Positions 1 through 9,472 of a stretch of DNA of 64,000 bases are shown here, in pieces. Below the pieces are notes generated by a model. That model was not told the DNA's origin. It did not search any database and was given only the letters and a program-made list of their open reading frames with translations. The position numbers were made by a program, and so were the translations under genes. The stretch spans positions 62,001-126,000 of the forward strand of contig JALBUN010000045.1 in NCBI GenBank assembly GCA_025174535.1, written 5' to 3'. This DNA comes from Cantharellus purpuraceus. Lineage: Eukaryota; Basidiomycota; Agaricomycetes; Cantharellales; Hydnaceae. The first letter of the stretch is position 1. The number at the start of each line of letters is the position of its first letter.

Positions 1-609
1 CACAGGGATTACTGGGTCTCTAATTCCCTCCATTGGGAGAATTTCATTTCCTCTGTCTAACTGATCATTTGGTTGGACCCTCTCACCCCAGGGAGATCCA
101 GACTCTCCAGATTCAGATTCTTGTTGAGAATCTGGTCTTCGGCGACATGACTTGCATTGCTCAGAGTTCTCTTGGAGTGATTTTAACATTGTTCCTAGCT
201 CTGCAATTTGCTGCCCTATAGTAGTGGCAGCATGCCCTGCTTCAGCAGCCATCTTAGCTGCCTGAGCACTAGCTTCACTAATGCTCTTCATCTCATGTTG
301 ATTACCTATGAGTTGTTCAGTCAATCTTATGATTGACCTGTAGGTTTCATGCCACTCCATGCTGCATGATTCCCAAGTAGAAGTATTGCTACTTCTACTT
401 GTGCTCATATATTGAGCATGTTCCTTTCCTTTAGGAACATTGGAGACAGTGGATGACTGTCTCCTCCTTTCTTCTCTAATCAAAGAACCACTCAATGAAG
501 GGTTCTTGTTTGACAGACAATCTATTGTGTGATTGTCTGTGTGGTCTTGCAATTGCAGTGACTCTTCTAGAGTTTTCCTTACAAGAGGTCCCTGTGACTT
601 CTCTAGGGT
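1..609 (-). CDS. Open frame of hairpin-rich LTR element, cut by window edge
   Basis: One minus-strand frame stays open from an in-frame stop near 610 to the window edge, over 200 codons. The first in-frame ATG is at 408. The peptide is rich in Ser, Gln, Glu and Arg. From the ATG it reads MSTSRSSNTSTWESCSMEWH, then a stretch likely to form a coiled coil (repeated A, I, L, E, Q), then a CKSC pair. It lies directly internal to the LTR-like sequence at 744-1167, in the same orientation, where a gag-type ORF would be expected. I see no zinc knuckle or other gag signature, so gag is inference from position. The DNA is unusual because its coding sequence is packed with short inverted repeats. A shorter frame at 476-715 on the same strand is probably a shadow. 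Confidence 0.4.
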
Positions 610-743
610 CTAGCTCCCCTTCCTGGGAGCTTCTGCTGCTGGCTACATGCCACCGTTCATCATTTATGATGTCCTGTGCACTGCCAGCATGACTCACTCT
701 ACTGTGAGTCATCATTATGATGACTCCTTCTTTCTTCTATCTT

Positions 744-1167
744 TGTAGGCTAACTAAGTTAGTTACTCACTTATATGAGTGACTGGGGGGAGTTGGTATA
801 CATCTGTACACCAGCAACAGCCGGTTTTCTAGTATTGACTAGAAAACTTCAATAATGAGGAAGAATCAATTGATTCTTCCTTTGGAAGTTCAAAAAAGTG
901 TTAATGGGTGTCTTAGTTCACACCATTGCACAGAACTCAACCAAGTGTATTGGTTGGGCAATGTGTTGTACAGTGTGGTAGTTAACTAAGTTCTATCTAC
1001 TATAAATGGACCCACATGTGTACTGGGTCCACTGGCTTACATAATAACTATACATATGCACCCTATAGATGCATATATCTACCAAGAGAACAGCATTCCT
1101 TAAGGGAATGCTGCATATATTAATTATACTTATATATTATAGTAAGTAAGTACCTTGGGTACTTACA
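744..1167 (-). repeat. Hairpin-rich LTR-like repeat, left copy
   Basis: This 424-bp sequence is matched in inverted orientation at 58673-59100. Read on the minus strand it begins TGTAAGTACC and ends GCCTACA, the TG...CA ends of an LTR, and both copies are followed by AAGATAG. It is a near-continuous series of short hairpins. Examples: GTAAGTACC/GGTACTTAC (1146-1154 with 1158-1166), CAGCATTCC/GGAATGCTG (1091-1099 with 1105-1113), TGGACCCA/TGGGTCCA (1007-1014 with 1024-1031), a perfect 22-nt palindrome at 859-880, and a 10-bp stem at 824-847. LTR identity is inferred from ends, length and two copies. No second LTR of the same element is visible here. Confidence 0.65.
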
Positions 1168-3417
1168 ACAATGCATATACTATTATTTGAAGACTCAACC
1201 ATGTTAGATGAATAGCAATTTATGCACTGGCAGGACATAACACCTGGCTCTTGCTGAGCACCAGAGCACATGCATCACAGTCATCTTATGCAATCCTACC
1301 AACTGGTCCATGATATATGCATTTTTTTCACTATAAAAGGGTTGCACCATGTGTTTTGGCCATTTCTGTTTAGGGTGCATGACCACTGCCAGTCATTTTG
1401 ATCATGCACTCACATCAAGACGTATTTGCTAGTAACAGTCCTGTTGCATACCACCAGTTCCTCTGGGCCAGCACTGATGCTACAATCAAAATCAAAGCCC
1501 AAGATATGATGCAAACCATGCCTTTGATGCTTGTTCAGAAATACATCAAATATGTATATACAATCTATTTTCCTCAAATTTTACACAATACACTTCAATT
1601 CAAACTTATTTTCATATTTCAATATGACTCTCAAATTTTACACAATATACTAGATTAAAACATATTTTGATATTTTGGCATAATTCTCAAAAACAATTCT
1701 TTTTTTCCTCATTTAGTGGTGGCAACTCTGTTAAGGGAACATCCAAATATCATTGATTCTTCCTTATACAATACTTGTAACATAATTTGAACTATCTTTA
1801 ATCCCCACCTGGTATTTGTATATCTAAATAACCTATACAATACCAATTATATTAATACATACATTACTGTTATATTCATGTAAACAGTTATGTTCAACCA
1901 AATGTCTTATCTTTTAAAGTTTATTAAAATATAGAATATATATTTGTATTTATGAAAATTTCACACATCTGAAATCTTTTAAGATATCCAAATTGTAACT
2001 CTCTGGCTTTATGTATCATTGAAATTCTGATGTGTATCTCATATACATCAGAATATTGTATGCTGACATGATTCCAAACAAGCATCTTTGTCATGCGCTG
2101 CCCCCACTTTTAATAAATGACCATGAAGCACACTTCCTTTGCAGTGAGAGTTAGGCTAGTAGATCATCATACACTGCTCCAAGTACTGCCACTAAGTTAC
2201 CGCTGACTCTAGGGTGGCATTCTTTAGGGGGCAGCTTGACAACTTGTCATAGAGGCTCACATGAAATGGTAGAAGAAGGTAGAGAGATTTAGACACATTG
2301 GCACCTTCATTTCAACTGTACATAACAATATCAAAGAACCATCACACCCCAGGCCCAGTTTTCCTACACCTCAGACCTCCTACTGTAAGGCATAACTACA
2401 TAATGTCCTCACACATGATATTCTGACCCTGAAAAGTAAACATAGATGTGCAAGTTAATAGGCTTGTCAACAATCACATTGGGAGCCAGTCACTGCAGCG
2501 TACTTCCTGAATAAGCAGTCGAGGCCAAAAATAGCCCTAGTCAGTCACACCAGACCTCCAAGACATATGACATAGAAACAAATTTCCCTGAGGAACACCT
2601 CCATTGAGCCATGCACTTACATGTTCAATTGAAGGAGTAAAGAGCCTAGACTGCCTGCAGGATAAGAAAGTGAGTAAATTATTTCTTCTATCATAATGAG
2701 GCATGAAGGGAGGAGATTGCAATAACAGGTTCACAAGAGAAGTAATAACATTTGCAGTCTGAGGCATCACAAGGACATCTGGTGATACTCATAGTTGAGT
2801 TCCAAGCAAGACATGCCAGACTTCAAGCAGGTGAGGAGAAGAGGTATGGGTATATGAAATACTGCGCGATTGAGATCAAACCTCAGTGAGCTCATCATCT
2901 CCTCAGGGTTACTGTCAAAGTCACAGATACTCAATACTCTTCGAAGTCTTTGTTATCAATTACAATCAGATGAGTCTGCACAGACCACAAGCAAAATGTG
3001 TCATGTTTGTAATGAGACCCAGCATAGATTGAATGAATCAATAGGCTCATGGGTCATTTGCATGATTGATGGACACAATAACTAGGCAATGTCCTCCAAA
3101 CATGATGATAGAAGTGGGGAACGCAAGGCACCGGCAATACAAAGAGAGCAGATAGCTGTACCATTTGAATGTGCAAAGACTTGCCAGTTTTGCATGGTGG
3201 TGACTAACAATAAGAAATTTGTAGTTAAGATGCTGTTCCAAGTGAAAGGAGGAATTAGGAGGCATGTACATCATGGTCTGTCAAGGAACGTTGTCGCCAG
3301 CAGGCAGCAAGAAGATCCAAGCTCATCCATTGCAAGCAGTGAGACTGGTTCTAATTATCCATGACAGAAAATCAAGAGTGAGGCATTTTGAAAACATCAA
3401 AACATCATCCATGTATG
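1168..3417. other. AT-rich interval without a supported gene
   Basis: The interval is AT-rich and full of short frames. The most gene-like piece is a plus-strand frame from 2870 to 3364 that is open apart from a single TAG at 3083-3085. It contains two Cys pairs (CHVC and CQFC) and a basic C-terminal part. I do not recognise it; a decayed transposon ORF is possible. No RNA gene was seen. Confidence 0.4.
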
Positions 3418-3537
3418 TGTTATGACTATATTCATGAATGCCCAGATCCCCGTCTGATCCACTCAGATCCCACACATATGAAATCTATACTCCATTTGGA
3501 AACCATCACGTCTCCATTTATCTGTCCAATTGTCACC
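3418..3537 (-). repeat. Inverted fragment of R1 leader
   Basis: About 120 bp are the imperfect reverse complement of 3939-4058 inside the adjacent R1 copy, so the two arms flank about 400 bp as a large inverted repeat. The arm stops exactly where R1 begins (TGTTACGCACT at 3538). Its sequence is closer to the diverged R1 copy at 59.2 kb (it has the GGGATCTGGG variant) than to its neighbour. It therefore looks like a separate, older R1 fragment in opposite orientation rather than a local fold-back duplication. Confidence 0.6.
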
Positions 3538-4161
3538 TGTTACGCACTAGGTCCGATTGGGGGTCGGAGATTGGATCAGAGGTTGGGTCAGAGTTAGGGT
3601 CAGAGGTTGGGTCGGGGTCAGAGTACGTCGTGGGGGTCGGAATGGACTTGGCTTCAGCTTATGTGCTGCGCCCTCACTAATACTGGTGTCCAAGATTTCG
3701 GAGACGGAGTACGACTTTAGAGAGTTAGGATCGGACTTAGGAGCTAGGCGTGATTCAATATTCAAACTGGGAATGAAGTCCCCAGTGGGCAACTTAAATA
3801 CATATTTGAAATCTAATAATAATTACTCCGGTGATGGGTTTACGTGAGTATGTCCGAGTCCGACGGGGACGGATGTCTGGGTTCCTATGGTGATGCTGAT
3901 GCATCAATCGGAACCGGAGGCGGATGGGCAGAATCGGCGGTGACAATCGGACAGGTAAATGGAGACGTAGCGGTTTCCAAATGGAGTATAGATTTCATAT
4001 GCGTGGGGATCTGAGTGGATCGGACGGGGATCTGGTCGTTAATGAATATAGTCATAACAGTATCTCTCCATTTAAGGCCGAGCCCCTGAGGCCTCATATC
4101 CGTGGATTGAATAGGTGAGACAATTGGGTGCGGTCGGAGTTATGCTGGGGGTCTGGAGACA
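3538..4161 (+). mobile_element. R1 repeat, LTR-like leader, copy A
   Basis: It starts TGTTACGCACTAGGTCCG. The same start recurs at 59184 and 62026 and, truncated, at 59108. The leader runs about 620 bp through a (GGTTGGGTC)n-like tract and ends at a TATA box (TATAAAAGG, 4162-4170) just ahead of ORF X. A TG start, multiple copies and an internal promoter suggest the U3 region of an LTR. The right end of the presumed LTR could not be fixed because no second R1 start follows ORF X in this copy. Compared with the other copies it lacks about 20 bp near 3841. Confidence 0.55.
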
Positions 4162-4170
4162 TATAAAAGG
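4162..4170 (+). promoter_or_regulatory. TATA box of R1 / ORF X
   Basis: TATAAAAGG lies 31 bp before the ATG at 4201. It is conserved at 59827-59835 and 62655-62663 in the other R1 copies at the same distance, so the ORF X transcript would have almost no 5' leader. The same octamer-like box is found in the solo LTR (5481) and, as TATATAAAAGGG, in the gypsy LTR (8922). Confidence 0.6.
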
Positions 4171-5209
4171 AGGGGCATGATTGAGGTCTTATCCTCAATG
4201 ATGTCAAACCCTTTGGCAAGCATGAGCGTGGCCGAGCTGGAGCAGTTGCTCTTGGCCCGACGAAAGGAAGAGGAGGAGGAGCGGAAACGGAAAGAGGAGG
4301 AGGAGGAGGAGGAGGTGGAACGGAAACGGAAGGAGGAGGAGGAGGTGGAACGGAAACGGAAGGAGGAGGAGGAGGCGGAACGGAGATGGAAGGAGGAGAA
4401 AGAGGTGGAACGGAGACGGAAGGAGGAGGAGGAGGCGGAACAGAGACGGAAGGAGGAGGAAGAGCAGCGGCGGAAAGAGGCGGCGAAAACGGAATGGAGA
4501 AGGAAAGAGGAGGACGCAAAGGTCGAGAGGGCCCGCATGGTGAAGGAACTTGTGGCAGCGATGGAGGCCGCGAGACTGAAAGAAGTGGAGGAGCAGGCGC
4601 ACGAGCTAGAGGCCGCCATGGAGGTAGAGGAGGAGGTGACCGGGGCAGGGGGAACCAGCCACCCAGGAAGTCCGAGTGTGCCAATACGGCCAGGGACCCC
4701 AGAAGTCGCCATCATCTCCATTACACAGATTGTATGGGAACTGGTTTTCCCTTAAAAAGATCTTGTTTAAAGTCCCGAAACTGTACAATTCCACTTCATG
4801 GCCTTAAAATATCAGCATATATGTGCTGCTTTCTCTTGATTCAGGGCCATTCAAATATTCTCTATTTTTTCATATTTTTTCGGGAATTTTCCATGCAGAA
4901 ATGAGTCTACAAACTTATTGTTCTGCTGGGCGAAGTTTTGGGACCCACATGGACCCACAAACCTTCGCAGATGTCAGCAGCCTCAAAGTCAGCCGGAGTC
5001 ACCCGGACAACTGACTCATTTTCAATCACATGACTCATTTCAATCTCCGACTCAATCTGGTCACCACTGCCAGTAAATCCTCAATATCTTCGCAACCACT
5101 GCACCTCCTGACTCCATTTTCAGTGGAGAGTTCAATAGAAGCCATGCCTACCCATAGCTGTGCTAATCAGCCTGGGAAACGAAGTATTGACCGAGTTATT
5201 TGAGTAATG

Positions 5210-5353
5210 GTGACTCATGCAATGACTCCTGCCATGACTCATGCTATGACTCCTTCCATAACTCATACCATGACTCCTGTGATTACTCATACTATGACTC
5301 CTGCTCTGAGTCACACTATGACTCCATCCATGACTCATGCCATGAGTCAGAGC
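5210..5353 (+). repeat. Tandem 12-bp array with TGACTCA-type motifs
   Basis: Twelve units of exactly 12 bp follow the pattern (a/g)TGACTC(a/c)tnnn. Five carry the full palindromic bZIP site in either orientation (TGACTCA or TGAGTCA), and others differ by one base (TGACTCC, TAACTCA, TTACTCA). Two more TGACTCAT sites lie upstream, near 5022 and 5042. The array ends about 130 bp before the TATA box at 5481, where an LTR enhancer would sit. TGACTCA is the known core site of Gcn4/AP-1-type bZIP factors; activation by such a factor is inference. Confidence 0.75.
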
Positions 5354-5480
5354 AAATCCAAGCAGCTCATTGGCTAGGAAACTTCCACCCCCTTCTCACA
5401 TATTCCAGTAGCTTCCAGTAGTTTCCATCTATTAATAGGTAGAAGTTTCCAGTAGTATTAGTCAGCTCCTGTAAATACAA

Positions 5481-5489
5481 TATAAAAGG
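5481..5489 (+). promoter_or_regulatory. TATA box of solo LTR
   Basis: TATAAAAGG lies in the middle of the LTR, followed after about 25 bp by AATAAA, as in short-leader retrotransposon promoters. The upstream TGACTC array supports its role as a promoter. Confidence 0.6.
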
Positions 5490-7525
5490 AGCCCATTCTG
5501 CCTCTGAAATAAATAACCATTTCTACCCCATCATTTGCACATCAGTGTGACTAGAGTGACATACAGTGTCATCCTCTATATCTCAGTAACTGTTGATTGT
5601 CCAGTTCAAGGGTCGCTTACAGTTGTGTAACTGTATTCGATTGCACTCAAAGTAGTGATTGTCCTGCTTTGGGCGTGAGTGTAGTATCTACCTCGCGTGA
5701 CTACGAATCTACAGGGGTGAGATTGTCTGTCGATAGTCCTGCCATTAGTGCTCTTGTTTAAGTTACTAGTGTGTACTGCCTTTGCAGAGCATTAGAATCT
5801 TGAACTCGTGTGAAGCAGTTGCTAGACTACTTCACACATCGCTGTTACCCGCTTCAGAGTGTCACTGGTTGGACGGTCAGATTCATCCACCTACTCCTCT
5901 AGCCTCTAAGTGCATTCCCCTCTTTTTGGAATATCTGGACCCCTAAGCGTCCGTGAACTCTAGACTCTGGAAGTCTTATTCATTCCCTACTGCTAAGAAA
6001 CGTATTACCTTCCTGCGTATCGTCTGCATTGACCATTACAACGGATTGTAACCAAAGTACAAACGTTAAATCATTTCTGGAGTTGTGCTGCAGTAGGATT
6101 TGATATTCTTCTCAGCTGTTCATTCACGGAATGTGATTTAGAGTTTTCCCTAACACCATAATTTTGCAGGTTCCAAAACACAGATGGAGGTGACTCGTTC
6201 GAGGACTGTCACTGTGGAGGACTCGCCGTTACGTCCGCGGGCACGGCCCTTATTTGAGTTGGGGGCAGCTGAGGAAGATGATGCGGTGGAGATGGAGAGG
6301 GCGGAGGTGGAAGCAGATCCCGATGCCAATGTGGAGCTCAATGCAAATGTGGAGCCCGAGGCGGGCATGGATGTTGGGACGGATGCGGAGCCGGATCCTA
6401 CTTTGAATTCCTACGAGGAGATGGCTTGGGTAGCTGCGGTCAAGGCTCGCAAAAGAGCAGAGCTCTATGCCGCTACCACCAAGAAGAACCTCGACATCGC
6501 GGTCTTTTCACTGAAGGCGTACCTGAGTGCTGATACGGAGAAGCGGGAGGCGGACTGGAGGGTCATATGGTGCAAGGCGGAGAGTCGCGTTTTGGCGACC
6601 CGTAAGAAGGAGCTGCATGTCACTAGGTCGGCGATTCAGCTTCGCAAGCGTGAGATGGAGAAGGCGGTGGCAGAACAGCAGGACAAGGAGGAGGAGAGGG
6701 AATGCTTGGAGGCCGCAGTGAGAAGGGGCGGACCACCCAAGGCTCTGGCTCCAAAAACGGAGCCATTTGGCGGACCCGGCGTAACTTGCAACTTATGTCG
6801 TGATGCAGGTGTGGAGTGTGTGTGGCCTACCGGCCCAACTCGCCGACTTCGGTCCTGCGATCATTGTCGGGGTCGGAAAGGGGGGTGTAGGATCGATGGG
6901 AAGTTCGATCCCCGGAGTCGGAGCGTCAAGCCCCGACTAGTGGTACAAGGAGGGGCAGAAAAAGAATCAGAGGGTTGTCTGACCAAAAAGAGGCAGACGG
7001 AGACGGGTGCTGTGGCAGCCGGGGGTAGTGGCGTCGGATCAGAAGGGGCAACGACCGGTGCAGGTATGGGGCACGTCTCGGCGCCCAATAGTACCGTGGG
7101 CCAGCTTATCCAGCTGGTTAACCTGCAGTTGGAGCACCTTCGGCGGACGGAGGGGTTGCTAGTGGACTTGGTGAAAACGATGAAATGGAAGGAGGTTCTG
7201 GAGGGTCGTCGGACAGCCGAGTTACGTCAATTGCAGAAGTTCATGGCCCTGTTGGACGAGGATTCGGACATGGGAGATGAGAAGGATTGGGTGTCGGATG
7301 TAGAGAGTGATGAGGAGTCAGAGACGGAGCCTGAGGTAGATAAGGGAAAGGGGAAAAGGAAACGCGATGTATAAAATAAAAAAGAAAATGATTATAAATT
7401 TTGGAACGGAGAAAGAATGAGGCGGAGTGATATTCCTTCGGAGTTTTTTGGGCAGGCTGGTAATTTCCCTTGACTTGTAATAAAATGGTGATGCGAAATA
7501 ATAGAATTAGCATTAGTAATCGAAC

Positions 7526-8020
7526 TTAAAGATTCATAAGAGGGCCAGGTTTGTCTGGATAAGTGGAGTGAAAATTGGAGACAGATTCGGATGCGTGATT
7601 GAGTTCAGACGTGGAGATCCATGAAGACTCTTCATCGGTGCCTTCGTATCCAGTCCATTTGACTAAGTACTGGAGCTTGCACTTGTATCGACGGTCGATC
7701 TTCAAGTCCAGGATCTCGGATATCTCATATTCATTGTCTCCTTCAATGATGATCGGGGGAGGTGGATGTTGCATGCGACTGGAGATCTCATTCGTGGTAG
7801 CGGGTTTGAGCATTGATATATGGAAGACCGGATGAACTGCTCGGAAGTGGTCCGGGAGGCGGAGGGTGAAAGACCTGCTGCCTGCACGAGCAATGACCTC
7901 ATAAGGACCTAAGTATTTCTTGGAGAGTTTCTTCGATGGACGGTGACGAGCCAGGACGCATCGAGGACGCATATCGAACCACTCTGACAGTCCAACTCCG
8001 CCAGCGTCTTTTCGTATCAA
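7526..8020 (-). pseudogene. Gypsy integrase C-terminus with chromodomain
   Basis: The 164-residue frame shows the integrase C-terminal fold motif (SKKLSKKYLGPYEVIARAG, then HPVFHISMLKP). A chromodomain follows: EYEISEILDLKI, LQYLVKWTGYEG, SSWISTSEL, and the usual pol end FHSTYPDKPGP. This is the 3' end of a chromovirus pol on the minus strand. The chromodomain of such elements is known to steer integration, often to heterochromatin. The upstream part is missing: at 8021 the frame is cut by unrelated sequence and integrase resumes at 9873. The ORF ends 151 bp from the convergent ORF X stop. Confidence 0.85.
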
Positions 8021-8569
8021 CTTTTAAATAGCGCCGCAACTCCCTATCCACCTCAGTCTCTAATTCGAGCCATCGATTGTCACTCGTGTTTCATCGCCAT
8101 CGATCATTATCAGCCTTCTATGCACACCGATCCTTTCATCATCATTCACATGGCTTCCAATTCTATTCCCCTCTCCAACATCTCTTCTAATAATACATCA
8201 CACTGGTCTCTGGACACAGAGGACTATCAAAAATACGCCGAGCTCCATGGGCATGTTAAGCCACCTCCACGTGTCAAAATACTTCCAAAACTCTTTCAAC
8301 GTCCAAGATCCCCACCATGTCTCTCTTATGCCATTGGCGATCCCATATTCTTTCACAATTCCGTTGAACCATATACATTCCTCGACATTTCACCTCTATA
8401 TCGTAACACGGATAGATGAGTCGAACGTGAGGTAGAATTTCAGTTGCCATTGCCGACCTATCCTCCCACTTCAATCCGACTCAGGTTACATTGTGTCAGG
8501 CAAAGGGACCAAATACTCTTGGAGCGGGATACCATATGGAGACGGATCACTAAGACAATAAGGAGTATT
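8021..8569 (+). other. Unassigned sequence between pol fragment and LTR
   Basis: A plus-strand frame at 8120-8419 (99 codons, with MASNSIPLSN at an internal Met) has no recognisable motif. The piece separates the two halves of the broken integrase and precedes a gypsy LTR, so it may be 3' internal sequence of that plus-strand element. Confidence 0.3.
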
Positions 8570-9425
8570 TGTTGTGGATGCTGACGGAAGTCCTCATGTG
8601 ACTCAGGGTCAATTAACCTTCGGAGCCATAGGGAAGATGGTATTGGTGGACGTTTCTATTGTTCTTTTATATGACTCACCCCTGTTTCATCTTTTAATTC
8701 ATTCATACACGACTTACTCATCCTTGTTCTATTTTTGGTTCTTTTATTACTCATCACCCCCTATTCTTACAAACATTACCCCTATCTGTTGTTTCATTTC
8801 TCCATGATTTCCCCTTTAGTAGTTCAACTTCACACGCTTCGTCAGCTGGCTTGATCAGCATTTCTTGCATCATATCGCATCATTTGCTCCTCATATTGTG
8901 TCGTTGTGCCCTGGGGATTTGTATATAAAAGGGCGCTAGTCTTCGCCTTTGGAATAAATCAACAAGTTTTCAGCCAACGCTCTAAAGTCAAAGTCCACGC
9001 TCTAAGTCTACGCTCTACACTCTACATCACAATCCATCATCTCTACACTGAGGTAAAACACCTTGGTTCAACGATCAGATTTCCCTCCGCCACCGAGAGG
9101 TTGATTCTCCTGAAACCAGCTTTCGCGTACCTCCCAACCGGGCTCCGCATTGTCATCCAGTCACAGAGCACGATCAGCCATCAGGACCGACCTTTTGCTC
9201 CCATCCTCATCCAACCACAGAGCACTATCCCACTTCCCTGTTACGTACCCCTCGCCCTGATTGATCTTTGGAGTGCTGAACAACTGCATTACACACCGTC
9301 TGTTTGCTAGGACCGTTGCACGCAGGCTTATAGGATCTATTCCTTAAGCAAACCGACAACGGGTGGTCCGGAAGTGTTCAGCCTTAATGAATACTTTGTC
9401 TCTGATTTGCAGGAGCCAGAATGCA
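8570..9425 (+). mobile_element. Gypsy-type LTR, approximate limits
   Basis: A candidate start TGTTGTGGATG and a candidate end near CCAGAATGCA bracket a promoter-like unit: TATATAAAAGGG at 8922 followed by GGAATAAATC. This is the same arrangement as in the solo LTR. Two TGACTCA motifs (8599 and 8672) lie upstream of the TATA box. Reverse transcriptase on the same strand follows at 9473. No target duplication was found, so the ends are uncertain. Confidence 0.5.
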
Positions 9426-9472
9426 GCGTCAGTCTGCGGAGACTTGATATTGTTTCTGGGCATCATGAAAGG

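Larger units (their letters stand above)
4731..6180 (+). mobile_element. Solo LTR, 1450 bp, with target duplication
   Basis: The sequence begins TGTATGGGAACTGG and ends GCAGGTTCCAAAACA, so the ends form an imperfect inverted repeat. It is flanked by a direct 5-bp duplication CAGAT (4726-4730 and 6181-6185), extended to ACACAGAT on both sides by chance. It interrupts ORF X at a point that is continuous in the 62-kb copy. It contains a TATA box at 5481 followed by TGAAATAAATAACC, the U3/R layout also seen at 8922. No coding region is needed to explain it. Perfect target duplications suggest a recent insertion and LTR-LTR recombination. Confidence 0.8.
4201..7374 (+). pseudogene. ORF X (coiled coil plus Zn2Cys6-like), split by a solo LTR
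   Basis: Two in-frame blocks, 4201-4730 and 6186-7374, are separated by a 1450-bp LTR plus one target duplication (1455 bp, a multiple of three). Together they would give about 572 residues. The order is: MSNPLASMSVAELEQLLL start; about 100 residues of (ERKRKEEEEV)n; a conserved VPIRPGTPEVAII segment; an acidic part; a second helical Lys/Arg/Glu region; then a Cys cluster with spacing C-x2-C-x6-C-x12-C-x2-C-x6-C; and an acidic Lys/Arg tail ending GKGKRKRDV. The spacing fits a fungal Zn2Cys6 cluster, but the basic CxxCRGRKGGC half comes second instead of first. DNA binding is inference. The two other copies are also broken. The ORF converges on a gypsy pol end at 7526. Confidence 0.6.

Noticed and set aside
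3418..4058. Terminal inverted repeats of a DNA transposon
   Set aside because: The right arm is internal to R1 and present in the other R1 copies without a left partner, so it is two opposed R1 fragments and not a transposon end pair.
4094..4721. Minus-strand Pro/Ser-rich frames opposite the ORF X coiled coil
   Set aside because: Shadows of the GGA-rich repeat. The plus-strand frame is the one conserved among R1 copies.
5210..5353. Regular short repeats that might suggest a CRISPR array
   Set aside because: Units are contiguous without spacers and too short, and the genome is eukaryotic.
5200..5421. Frame with a repeated Asp-Ser-Cys-His type tetrapeptide
   Set aside because: It is the by-product of the 12-bp DNA array, which is a multiple of three. 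It lies inside an LTR and has no other coding sign.
8120..8419. Possible host gene starting MASNSIPLSN
   Set aside because: It lies between pieces of a broken gypsy pol and an LTR and has no recognisable motif. Kept only as unassigned sequence.
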